Source: Macrolepiota albuminosa | Taxonomy: Eukaryota > Basidiomycota > Agaricomycetes > Agaricales > Agaricaceae | Reading direction: 5' to 3' | DNA length: 64,000 nt | NCBI GenBank assembly: GCA_027475525.1 | Contig: JAMWFC010000032.1 | Span: forward strand, 992,001 to 1,056,000 | Shown here: positions 1 to 10,709 of the stretch, in pieces | How the letters are laid out: each line of letters opens with the position of its first letter | How positions within the stretch are numbered: position 1 is the first letter of the stretch | Program-made: the position numbers and the translations under genes | The notes under the pieces: generated by a model | Database searches by the model: none | What the model was told of the DNA's origin: nothing | Seen by the model: the letters and a program-made list of their open reading frames with translations, nothing else

Positions 1-2322
1 TCGCGTCCTCGACCTGGCAGAGTTGTTGATGAAGATCGGTGGCAGGACGAAGGGGAGTGATGGGATAAGAGAACTCATCCCCAAGCCAAGGGTAGGCATC
101 GCCGAAAACACGCATGGCAGGGGGAGGAGTCCAGAAGGGATCAAACTTAGCGGAGGTCAGCGGAAAGGTGAACTAACTAGGAAATGCAGACTTACTCAAA
201 CGGTTATGGGAGCACGGGGGGTCCATTCATAGCGCTCATTGCCTGGGGACATGGCCCTAGCGGCAGAAAGGTGGATGCTATAAGAAGGCAAATACCTCCA
301 GCAGTGACGGCGCTCGCCCTGAGCCACTAAGGTCCCTTCGGACTCAGGCGCAGTGGAGGACTCGCAAGTACTGGGGAAGGAGGAGAGGCTACAAGGCGGG
401 GTAAGAAATGGGGTAATAGGAAGGGCAACGGAGGAGGCGCTAGCCGTGACAGGCTCGGGAGCAGGGGTAGCACCGGCAACAGACATCACGACATCTTCGG
501 CGGGAGGAATATTCACAACGACAGGAAGCGAAGGAGTAGGGGACCTGGCGACAAAGAAGTTAGTGCAATCTGACAAGGAAAACTCGAAGACTACGCACCG
601 ATTACCACTGGGGCCACTCTGATAAGGGTTAGCAGCGATAGGGGGAGTAATGCGAAGCAGAAGAGCGTATACCACCAACAGTGCATTGGTGTCGACTACA
701 GGCCCAGCCTCATCGTCATCCTCGCCCTCAGCATCCCTCTCGGTATCCTTGCCTTCATCAGTAGACGACATGGTAGAAGACAAGACCACGGGAGTAGCAG
801 ACGCTAACTCCTGGCGCTTACGGGGACTCTTGCCAGAAGAGGCAACAACGGGCTTACGCTTTGAAGGGACAGGATGACGGGGAGAGCGGGCGAAGAGGGC
901 TGCAATGGTGGTACCATCTTGGGTGGTGGGGAGCGCTAGGCTTGCAGTGCTAATCATAGTGGGCTGACGGGTAGCGGCCAGATTGCGTTGCTGCAGGATG
1001 AAGGCCCGGGCGTTACGAACTAAGACTGCGTGTTCGTAATTGCGTTGCATGATAGCATCCCTACCACGTTCACGAGTACGAATCCCATTGAAGGCACAGC
1101 CCCATTTCAACGCATCGCAGCGGTAGCAGGGAAGAGAGGTGGTAGGAAACCAGCAACCCTCGGAATCGTTTTCAGACCAGCATTTATTGCACTAAGAAAG
1201 AAGTTAGTGATGTCAGCAACCTTTCAGGGACGAACAAGCACTTACCACGCCAATCTTTGTCCTAAAAGCGCAGCGCTCCACGGGTGCCACTGTAACCTTC
1301 TTTTTAGCGCCGAGTACTTGGACACCAGCTGGGAGGCCGGTATCAATAACAGTAGTGTCACAACAAAGGCACAACAGATCACAAAGCTCCGCATCGGTAA
1401 ACATAGTCTGGTTGGGCACCTAAGGAGGGCTCGATCAGGCGCTAGAAACAAGCAATCTTAAAAGGAAACACTTACGACATATAAAGGGGCAACGTGAGCA
1501 GGGAGATTGACCTGAGAAGCAAAATTAATAAAAGGACCAGAGGCAAGAAAACAAGGACAGACGGTACGTTTAGGAGGGCTAGCGAGAGCAGGGGGCACGC
1601 GATTAATAACAACGGCAAAGTTACGGGGGGGAAGGCGAGAAATAGTATGGGTAGGTCCGGGCCGGGGCTCACTGGTGGTAACGGCAATCTGTTTGATGGC
1701 CGAGTGGGGAGGCGCAGTACAAGTGGGAGAAGCGACAATGGGTGCAGTACAAGGGGGAGAGGCATCGCCACAAAAAGGACTACCAAGAACGGGAGGAGGC
1801 AGAACAGAAACAGAAGCAGCAGGAGCGGAAGGAGTGGAAGGAACGGTAGGGCCGACGGGGCACTAGGAAGACTGGCGACGGTGGGCAATGTAGCAACCGA
1901 CTACTCATGGTTAACATGGAAAAGGTGAGGAAAACAAGGAGGGAACTCACTTCACCAACCTCAGTACTAGCCAGCAGGGCGTCAATCTCGTTGGACTGAG
2001 AAGGGGCCTGGTATGGGCGCTGAACCTTAGCGCCACAAACCCAAAATCAAACCTAAAAACTTACGAACAAGTCCGCGAATGGTAGTAACCAATCGGCACC
2101 CTCATATTTGCGGTACCGAGCCATGCACCATTCATGAACCTCGACGCCCCATGCCCAGGAACTGTCAGAGCCGCGGACCACGAGCCAGCGCCGATAGAGT
2201 TGCATAATGCCAGGGACAGTTTGTGGCGCATTGGCGGGACCGATAGACTTAGCACGATCAAATAAATAGGAGGCCTTAGCCAGGAAATTGCGGAGAGCAG
2301 AGGCATTGAAAGGAGTGGACAT
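1..2322 (-). CDS. Zn2Cys6-like cysteine-cluster protein, partial
   Basis: I do not recognise a named family. The spliced frame is strong: exons 2322-2065, 2019-1951, 1862-1476, 1419-1246 and 1191-196 all join in phase 0 with GT..AG introns. The fifth exon opens with cysteines spaced C-x2-C-x8-C-x8-C-x2-C-x6-C (about 1191-1095), close to the fungal binuclear zinc cluster although the first long gap is longer than usual. Before it lies a Pro/Ser/Thr-rich stretch; after it an acidic low-complexity region and a Ser/Pro-rich tail. The frame meets TGA at 196-198, directly against a GTAAGT donor (195-190). A 50-nt intron with a CTGAC branch site would join it to coding-like sequence at 145-1, so the gene either ends here or carries a nonsense codon. 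The alternative start at 2394 is less likely than ATG 2322. Role unknown; DNA binding is only a possibility. Confidence 0.6.
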
Positions 2323-3600
2323 GTTGGAAAGATGGGAAGGAAAACACGAGAAGGTGAAGTGCTGAAAACGACTTTTATAAGGTGCCAGCGGCATTATACG
2401 GACCGTAGCACAGCCAAATTAATGATGGCGTTTGACTGAGGACAGTCAATTTTTCAGTTGGGGGGAGATGATAGGCTTCTACTTGGGCTGAGTGCATCAA
2501 GGGACACATTATAGGCCAACCAACACTTGACGTACTGAGGACTCTAGCGACCAGTTGGGAATATAGAGCAGCTCTAGCTCTGGCAACCGACTACAGGATT
2601 TAGACATTTATCCTAACCACTAGCTACCAAGCCTTCAGCACACTCCATTCACCTATCCCAAGGACAAAGGAGGCTCATAACGTATAGCGCTAACACGACG
2701 GCGGGAGAGGACTCTAACTAAACCCCAATCACTTCCAGAAGGAGCCAGCAGCAGGCGCTGCCATTTGACGAGGCACTTCAATCAGAAGTCTAAAAGGATC
2801 AATGACGGCGGCACTGGATATACTTAAATCCGACATCTGGACCTGTCAGGAACTAGTACAATGTGTAGCACTGACATTAGCGCTCACGGCGTCTGTCGAG
2901 GATTTTCCAACCATACACCAAAACAGCCTGGCCATTTGGAGTTATAATAAAAGTGAGCAGACTCAGGCAATTCTAAGCCAAATATGGAGTCACTGCTGGT
3001 CGCCGTGGGTCAGAACGCCATTGGTCGCCGCCATCCATGTGCAAAAGGTTGCCGTTAGAGGAAACTATGAGGAGAGGTGCTAGGAGGTAGCGCCGCAGAT
3101 GGACTTGTATCTTGGTAAACACAGTAGCGCATAGTATATAAAATAGCTACTTTACATGTATATAACAACGAATCGTAACCCCTTGCACCCGCACAGTTAC
3201 ACTTAGCATTCAAATCGCACTAGCTTCCTTTGACTTCGTCACTAAATCGGGCGCTAGCCTTGTCTATCTCATCTTCATTGTTTACGGTGCCACCTACGGG
3301 CACACTACGCTGCGCTACTCGTCTTTTCTTCAATATCTTTGTCTAAACTACGACGCTTACTGTCTGCCAGGTAGCCCCCAAAGCACTATAATCTAGCGCA
3401 TCGTTTTACCACCTCCACTCGAGCACACCGGGACCCTGTCAGGACTCCTCACAACTACGCACGCCAAGCGCTGGAGACGGCGTTGTACTGCGTATACGTC
3501 CAGCGCACCCAACCACAGTTGGCGTCATCATCGGGACAGTCAACTTTGTTGACAAAATGTCATAGGTAACTTCGGGGCCCATAACCTGTTGAGGCAGGAC
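2323..3600. other. Intergenic, no supported gene
   Basis: About 1.3 kb without a convincing gene. The 93-codon open frame at 2802-3083 has no recognisable domain and no supporting splice structure. The stretch around 3120-3560 is C-rich on the plus strand and could be old repeat or LTR sequence, but I could not pair it with a second copy in the window. Confidence 0.4.
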
Positions 3601-3623
3601 TGGTCTCAGGGGATCTTGGGTGA

Positions 3624-3781
3624 CTGTAGTTAACAGAGGGAAACCTCAGTGGTTAGGAACACTAATATGTATTGGATATTTCTACCTGTAGTTAACAGAG
3701 GGAACTACAGGTAATGAGTAACGTATTAAGTGTGATATAAAAGATTGACTTACACCTCAGTGGTTAGGAACACTGAGGTGT
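3624..3781. repeat. Cluster of short hairpin repeats
   Basis: Two near-perfect hairpins lie 39 bp apart. The first (3684-3712) has arms ACCTGTAGTT / AACTACAGGT. The second (3752-3781) has arms ACACCTCAGTG / CACTGAGGTGT. A third unit (3624-3663) fuses the left arm and loop of the first with the left arm and loop of the second. This modular shape suggests subterminal repeats of a DNA transposon or a nested miniature element, but no element ends or target-site duplications were identified. Confidence 0.6.
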
Positions 3782-3922
3782 GACATGTAACAAATGGAAG
3801 AAAACATATGATAACCAAATGGGGAAGTAGTTGACTGTTGTCCTCAACATGAGCTTGTCTATAATCAATGTAAAACCTTGTCCCACCTTGAAAAACTTGA
3901 AGTTCTTCAGCACAATAATTAG

Positions 3923-4243
3923 ATGGATACTAATGAATTACTGAACCCTATTAGCAAGGACAAAATGTATAAAAATGGAACTAAGGAAGAGATCATGTTG
4001 GATATCTTTTTGGCAGTTGTTGATCATTGCAGAGCAGAACAGAACAGAGAAAGGAAGAGTAGTGATGCTTTTGATGCCAATGAAGTGATTGGAGGGAAAC
4101 TATCACATCAGGAAGTGCTTAATGCAGCCTCAACCATCCTCAAATATGTGTCTGATATGGATCAGCCATATGCTCAACAGTTGGAAGGTATTCTTGCAAA
4201 CTTTGGGCATCAAGCACTCCTTGAGGAATTCAAGTCCCTTTAA
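3923..4243 (+). CDS. Hypothetical AT-rich single-exon ORF (106 aa)
   Basis: This is an uninterrupted 106-codon frame starting at ATG 3923, with a stop codon immediately upstream (TAG at 3920-3922), so the start is either this ATG or an exon boundary at TTAG. The product would be soluble, mixed-charge and helical, with no cysteine motif or signal peptide. Its base composition is clearly more AT-rich than the neighbouring genes, and small hairpins sit on both sides (3684-3781 and 4319-4339). I cannot assign a family. A remnant of a transposon-carried gene is the best guess from context; a chance ORF is also possible. Confidence 0.3.
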   Translation: MDTNELLNPISKDKMYKNGTKEEIMLDIFLAVVDHCRAEQNRERKSSDAFDANEVIGGKLSHQEVLNAASTILKYVSDMDQPYAQQLEGILANFGHQALLEEFKSL

Positions 4244-4318
4244 CCAACTACTCTTAAGAAGTATTTCACCAAACTTCATAAATAGTATTCACATAATGTA
4301 TATAGCCTATGGGGATGT

Positions 4319-4339
4319 GTGGTATAGCAGTAATACCAC
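4319..4339. repeat. Short hairpin (7-bp arms)
   Basis: The sequence GTGGTAT, a 7-nt spacer and ATACCAC form a perfect stem. It resembles in size and style the hairpins at 3.68-3.78 kb. The nearby motifs ATAGCCTAT (about 4302) and ATAGGCTAT (about 4430) are also inverted copies of each other, which supports degenerate transposon ends around the AT-rich ORF. Confidence 0.4.
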
Positions 4340-4675
4340 CCAAGTCCATACCCCTTAAATGACTGTAGAGGCTGACTATCAGAGCGTTGGCTATGGTGTT
4401 TACAGTGGTACTACCAAAAAAAATGTATATAGGCTATTTTTTATTGAAAACAAGCCTCAGGCGAACCCTATAGCAGCCCCTCGTACCCGATACCCCCTGA
4501 AAACCGATCTTTTTGGCTTCCGCGGAGGGGCCATCGGTTATAAGGGGTTTGACTGCAAAAAGGGGAGTGATCAGGAGAGTGACAAGATAATAGATAATCA
4601 AGTGACAGTAACGAATTCCTGACAGTTTTTGATCGGCCCGAAAATTTGGATTCGAGGTTGTCTTCTCTGGCACGG

Positions 4676-7585
4676 ATGATGCTGGCCAAGGCGGTGTCGA
4701 GTTTCCTCATCAAGAGGCCCATCCTTTGTAGCTCTCGATGTCTTCCCAAATGGTCCTTCGCTAGGAACGCGTCAACGGCTGCGGCACTCAAACCAAAACC
4801 AGAATTAGACGTGGAGGAGCAAGCTAGTGCTGAAGCACCTGTGGTGATGGTTGCTCACAAGTTGACTGACAAGGACACAAATCGACTGTTGCTACAACGA
4901 AACATTGGGATTTCTGCCCACATAGATTCTGGTAAGACTACGTTGACGGAACGGATATTATTCTACACTGGTCGCATTCGGGACATTCATGAGGTTCGCA
5001 ATATCCATTGGAACACCTGTGACTAGATGGACACAGTTCGCGGGACACGACAGTCTGCTCAGGTTCTTACCTGCTGTCATTGGATTCGTGAATTTCCTCA
5101 GCCACAGGTGTTTGCTAACTTCGAGTTCAAGGCGCTGAATAAAACTGCGAATGCAGGTCCGAGGACGCGATAATGTAGGAGCCAAAATGGATAGTATGGA
5201 TCTTGAACGAGAAAAGGGCATCACAATTCAAAGTGCAGCCACATTCTGTGATTGGGAGGCAACGAACGCAGAAAATGGTACAACGCAGAAATATTCAGTC
5301 AATATCATTGACACGCCAGGTGTGTTATCATTCGTGGTGACATCACGCTCGTCTAAAGGCCCCTCAGGACATGTGGACTTTACGATTGAAGTTGAGCGAG
5401 CTCTGCGTGTCCTGGACGGTGCAGTGCTGGTTCTCTGTGCGGTTGCTGGTGTTCAGAGTCAGACATCGACCGTAGATAGGCAAATGCGCCGCTATAACGT
5501 TCCCAGGATCTCATTTGTGAATAAGATGGACAGGTGCGTACTATCAGACATTGAGCGCGACGTCATTGAGGAGTTGCGTAGGCCTGGCGCCAATCCTTGG
5601 AGAATCATCACTCAGATCAGGACAAAGCTTCGTATGCCTGCCGCTGCAGTCCATGTACCAATCGGCGTTGAAGATGAGTTCAAGGGTGTTGTCGATCTCG
5701 TACACTGGAGGGCTATCTACAATGAAGGTATAAAGGGGTATGTGACGATTTATCAAGTCTTGAGCCTTGTCCAACTCTCCCTAGTTCGACTGTCATCGTG
5801 TCCAAGGATATTCCAGAATCAGTGGTGGAGCTGGCTAAGGAAAAGCGCGTTGAACTTATCGAGCAGCTTGCTGAAGTCGATGAGGAAATTGGCGATCTCT
5901 TGATCAACGATGAGCAACCTAACAATGCTCAAATTGCAGCAGCGATAAGGCGTTCGACCATTGGTCTCAAATTTTCGCCCGTCTTTATGGGATCTGCGAT
6001 CAAAAACACTGGTGTTCAGGCTCTTCTCGACGGTGTCTGTGACTATTTGCCCAACCCTTCGGAGACTGAGGTACTCGCCCATGACACTGACCAGCCGCCA
6101 ACGGCCCCTCAGGTTCCTCTCGTTCCTGCCGCCGATGCACCTTTGGTCGGCCTGGCTTTTAAGCTTGAGGAGGGAAGGTTTGGCCAGTTGACGTATATGC
6201 GAGTTTATCAAGGCACTTTGAAGAAAGCTAATACTATCTATAATGCGCGGACTGGAAAAAAAGTCAAGGTACCTCGCCTAGTCCGCATGCACAGTAATGA
6301 AATGGAGGTCTGTACTGACCTTAGCCCCTCGCGTTTCCTAGACTGATTTTATGACAGGACGTCGATTCTATTGGGCCGGGAGAAATTTGTGCCATGTTTG
6401 GTGTTGAGTGCTCATCCGGAGACACCTTCACGGATGGTACCACGAGTTATTCCATGGTTTGTTGCTCCACCACTGATACTTACTGCGTTTTATATCGATT
6501 CCTTGTTAGACTTCTATGTTCGTCCCAGAACCTGTCATCTCACTTGCCATTAAAGCCAATGGTATTGAAACACCCAATTTTTCTCGTGCACTCAACCGCT
6601 TCCAGAAGGAGGATCCCACCTTCCGTGTCCACATGGACAGGGAAAGCAAAGAGGTGAAATCCCGTCAGTTTTGACGTCCCGAATTTTCCCTGACTGAGTT
6701 TCTTGATCAGACCATCATCTCTGGAATGGGCGAGCTGCATCTCGAGATCTACGTCGAGCGAATGCGCCGCGAGTATAATGTGGATTGTACTACTGGCAAG
6801 CCACGTGTTGCTTTCCGCGAGACTATTACTCAGCGCTCGGAATTTACTTACACCCATAAGAAGCAAACTGGTGGTGCAGGTCAATTCGCCAAGGTCATGG
6901 GTTACATTGAACCTATGGAGCGTGATCCGGAGACGGGCAAAGACGTCGAGTTCGAGAACGTCGTCATGGGTGGTACCATTCCTACCAACTTTATACCTGC
7001 TGTTGAAAAGGTGGGTGCAAATCATTTGCATTCATTACACCATATCTCAAGAGTGAAAAGGGTTTCCATGAAGCGTTGGAGAAAGGTAGCCTTTCCGGAA
7101 ATATCATTACGGGTTGCCGTTTCGTTCTTAAGGACGGTGCTTTCCATGCCGTCGATTCGTCCGAACTGGCTTTCAGGTTAGCTACTATTGGTGCCTTCCG
7201 TGAGGCGTACAAATCTGCCGGCCCTGTCATTCTTGAACCCATCATGACAGTCGAAGTTATCGCGCCCGTTGAATTCCAAAGTGCGGTCATTGGAAGCTTA
7301 AACACTCGCAGAGGCACAATTGTCGACAGTGAAGTCCGCGATGACGAATTCACTGCTATCGCCGAAGTTGCGTTAAACGATATGTTCGGATACTCCAACC
7401 AGCTTCGTGGTGCCACACAAGGAAAAGGTGAATTCAGCATGGAGTATAAAGTGAGTTGGAGCATTTTACTGTATCGACATTGTTCTAATATTGTTTTGAT
7501 CCAGCACCACATGCCTGTCCTCCCTAATCTTCAAAAAGAGCTCGAGGAAGCTTATCGCAAAACCCTGCCTGCATCTAAAAAGTAG
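4676..7585 (+). CDS. MEF1: Mitochondrial elongation factor G
   Basis: EF-G1 is the GTPase that moves tRNA and mRNA through the mitochondrial ribosome. Ten exons (4676-4993, 5157-5319, 5368-5533, 5582-5737, 5785-6307, 6358-6456, 6510-6653, 6711-7010, 7061-7450, 7505-7585) total 2340 nt in one frame, 779 aa. The first ~50 residues are basic and Ser/Ala-rich with no acids, as in a mitochondrial presequence. Visible G motifs are [12 protein letters not shown] (G1), DTPGH split by an intron (G3) and NKMD (G4). Then follow domain II, the domain III motif [14 protein letters not shown], the [10 protein letters not shown] stretch of domain IV, and the C-terminal EF-G fold. Length matches the family. 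The first intron is long (163 nt) with an unusual GTTCGC donor. Start is ATG 4676, followed by a second Met codon; upstream in-frame sequence has no ATG. Confidence 0.95.
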
Positions 7586-7782
7586 ACAAGTAGTATACCC
7601 TAGTTCTAGAATAAGTACATAGATGATGTTGCTGGCTCGACTTATCTCAGTGTGACCGTGGCCGTGACTATCTGTCCTTACGTAAATTATTGCAGAGCCA
7701 CGTGCAGAAGCCACGTACAAGACGTTGAATAACTCAGCATTTACATTTATAGTATACCTCGTCCGACAAGTAGCAAACGATA

Positions 7783-9073
7783 ATGGTGCGTAATGTCGTG
7801 CCAGAATGCCTACCAACTCCGATGAATCGTTTTACTGAAGGCGACCGCGACGGCGACCGAGTCGGTCCCGATTGAAACCGCCCACGAAGACATGATAGTA
7901 CGTCTCAGTTCAAGGAGTCACTTATTCATCTGGTGACCATGTATAACTCCAGCACGACGCTCAGCTAGATTACTACGGCAAGCGTCTCGCGACGTGCTCT
8001 TCTGATCGCACTGTGAAGGTCTTCGATGTGATTGACGGCGAGGCACAACGCTCGGGCAGTGGGCACACTCTTAAGGGGTCAGTTACGTGTTTACAGGATT
8101 TTGGCGTTTTTCACGCTTTGTAAAGGCATACAGGTCCCGTCTGGCAGGTTGCATGGGCACATCCCAAGTTCGGCCATATCCTCGCGTCGTGCTCCTACGA
8201 CGGAAAGGTCTTGATATGGAAGGAGCAGCAAGGGCAGGGATCAGCTGCAGGTGGTTGGAATAAGGTCAAAGAACACACTCTACATACTGCTTCAGGTGTG
8301 TTTCTGACCTGATTTCGCCAACTTGTGGCTGACACAATGTGCACAGTTAACTCAGTGTCATGGGCACCCCATGAATTGGGCGCAATCTTAGCTTGCGCGT
8401 CTTCGGATGGAAAACTTTCTGTTTTAACGTTTAAAAGTATGTGGGATTGATAAGGGCTTCAGCCAGCGCTCAAAGTCTCGCTTTAGACGACGGCACATGG
8501 GGTGCTGACATATTCAACGGCCACGCAATCGGATGCAACGCTGTATCCTGGGCGCCCGCCATCCAACCTGGATCCCTCATTGTCCCTCAAACTCAATCTC
8601 TTCCCAATCAACTCGCCCAGCCAGCATCCCTCTCTTCTGTAAAACGGTTTGCCAGCGCTGGCTGCGACAATCTCGTTCGGATTTGGGGATACCGTGATGA
8701 CACACAATCTTGGGTCGAGGAAGAAACACTGGAAGGTCACACTGACTGGGTTCGGGATGTCGCTTGGGCTCCGAATATCGGACTTCCTAGGAGTTATATT
8801 GCTACTGCCTCCCAGGACAAGACCGTCCTTATATGGACGAAGGACTCGCAGACATCACCGTGGGTTAAGACTGCACTGGACCCATCATCTACGATAACGT
8901 CGCCCACATCTACTGTGCCTCTCCCTGCTGGAAAGTTCCCTGACGTCGTTTGGCGTGTGTCTTGGAGTCTTGCTGGAAACTTGTTGGCGGTGAGTTGTGG
9001 GGATGGAAAGGTGACATTATGGAAAGAGAATTTGAAGGGGGTCTGGGAATGTGTAAGTGACATGAGCAGTTAG
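7783..9073 (+). CDS. SEC13: SEC13, COPII coat and nuclear pore WD40 protein
   Basis: Sec13 is a six-bladed beta-propeller that pairs with Sec31 in the COPII outer coat and with Nup145C/Nup96 in the nuclear pore Y complex. The exons 7841-7897, 7953-8077, 8126-8295, 8347-8436 and 8487-9073 read as a typical Sec13, including the N-terminal [18 protein letters not shown] segment, WD repeats with [24 protein letters not shown] and KTVLIWTK, and a conserved C-terminal blade. No ATG lies in the first of these exons. The only good solution is ATG 7783-7785 followed directly by an intron (7786-7840, GTGCGT donor), giving a 343-aa protein starting [11 protein letters not shown]. It follows MEF1 by about 200 bp on the same strand. 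Confidence 0.93.
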
Positions 9074-9228
9074 ATGTTTTGTCTTTTTGTACGATTGATC
9101 GCGCCCCCGTTTTTAATGAGATACTCTTGAGCTTTAGAGATTTAAGGTCTTGACAGAATAGCTATCAATTTTGATCTCAATATATAGCACGTGCCCGAAT
9201 AAATTTCGCCGAAAACGCCGCGACTCGG

Positions 9229-10578
9229 ATGTACTATGGATTCGTCCGACCAGTTTTGCGTCACATTGTTCGTCGATACTACTCCATGTCCCTTCCTTAC
9301 GCCACAGAGAAGCAAGTAGCCGTGGCGGCCGTCCGACGGGCTTGCCAACTCACCTCTGCCGTTTTCAACAAACTCGTCAAGAACGAGACCCTTACCAAGG
9401 GTGATAAATCACCAGTAACTGGTTGGATAGCACTTATTGTTCGTTGATCTCTGAATTTTACATTGAACCCTTTCCAGTCGGAGATTATGCAGCACAGGCA
9501 GTAATCAGTACGATCCTGCACCGCGCGTTTCCTGTAGATACCATAGTCGGTGAAGAAGATGCCAATGAATTACGCGAAGAATCCGGCCACGGATTACGAG
9601 ATCGGATTATCGAACTCGCTAACGAGGCTCTTGTAGACGAGCTTGGTCCAGGAGACGACCCTGAGTGGGGCATGGGGCCCGGGCAACAACAGACGACCGA
9701 GCAGCTTCTAGATGCCATTGATCGTGGAAACCACGCCGGTGGACGTACAGGACGTATGTATATTGCGCCTAGATTATCTTCAATGTGTATTCTCAACATC
9801 GATACCCGCATGATACAGGCATGTGGACGATTGACCCAATCGACGGTACCAAAGGTTTCTTACGCGGGGAACAATACGCCGTATGCCTCTCCCTCATCGT
9901 CGACGCGCATGTCCAAGTCGGTGTTATCGGCTGCCCCAATCTCCCCTTCGATTCCTTGCAGCCAGACCTAGGCCGTGGCGTCATCTTCGTCGCCGTCAAA
10001 GGTCAAGGTGCAGAACAAGTACGCCAATTGACTCATCTCTCTCTAGACTTCCAACGAGGCATTATCTACAGATCACATTAGAAGGAGGCAACTCCCACCC
10101 TTTGAGAATCCCAAGCATCCCCGCGACGGACGTCAACTTCCTTGAATCAGTCGAAGCCGCACATTCATCACACTCTTTCAACGATCGCGTAGCGTCTCTT
10201 CTCAACATTACCCGGAGTCCCATCCGCATGGACAGTCAAGCAAAATACGGCTGCCTTGCGCGTGGTGAAGGCGCCGCATACCTTCGGATGCCAACAGGTG
10301 TCGGGTACCGCGAAAAGATCTGGGTGCGTTCCTCTCAACCTTTCCCATTCATATCGTGTCAACTCAGTTCTCGTATTATATAGGATCATGCCCCAGGTCA
10401 GATCCTAGTCGAGGAAGCTGGAGGTATAGTCACGGATTCTCGTGGACAACCGCTCGATTTTGGCCTTGGAAGGACGTTGGGCGAGAACTTTGGTGTAGTG
10501 GCTGCTGGTAAGGATGTGCATGCACTCGTCCTAGCGGCTGTACAAAAGGCGGGCCAAGAGGAAAGGGCTAAGGCTTAA
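9229..10578 (+). CDS. MET22: 3'(2'),5'-bisphosphate nucleotidase (HAL2/MET22 type)
   Basis: This Mg-dependent, Li/Na-sensitive phosphatase of the inositol monophosphatase superfamily hydrolyses 3'-phosphoadenosine 5'-phosphate to AMP, keeping sulfate assimilation and RNA processing running. Five exons (9229-9421, 9478-9753, 9819-10018, 10072-10323, 10384-10578) give 371 aa. Visible motifs are VGEEDA (metal site), WTIDPIDGTKGFLRG (the signature metal-binding motif) and, near the C terminus, an EEAGGIVTDSRG segment. ATG 9229 gives a basic N-terminal extension that could be a targeting signal; the in-frame ATG 9286 would give the usual cytosolic start. The acceptor of exon 4 is the least certain join. 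The gene ends 131 bp from the stop of the convergent methyltransferase. Confidence 0.93.
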
Positions 10579-10709
10579 ATGTGGCGCATATCATGATTGG
10601 TACATTCCTCCAATCGATTTCGATGTTATTCAAATGATGCTAGATACTCCATCTCTAGCTACTAGAAAACGATTGGCCAGAATAAGCGGATTTTTATGGA
10701 CACAGCATT

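Noticed and set aside
1472..1888. A 138-codon minus-strand frame rich in Leu and Pro
   Set aside because: It is an out-of-frame shadow. The correct frame of exon 1862-1476 joins its neighbours in phase 0 and has balanced composition.
3120..3560. Possible solo LTR upstream of the hairpin cluster
   Set aside because: I saw no second copy, no clear TG..CA ends and no target-site duplication, so there is no support beyond base composition.
4359..4622. Plus-strand 87-codon frame before MEF1
   Set aside because: No domain, and it ends just upstream of the MEF1 start. It looks like part of the MEF1 5' region or repeat debris.
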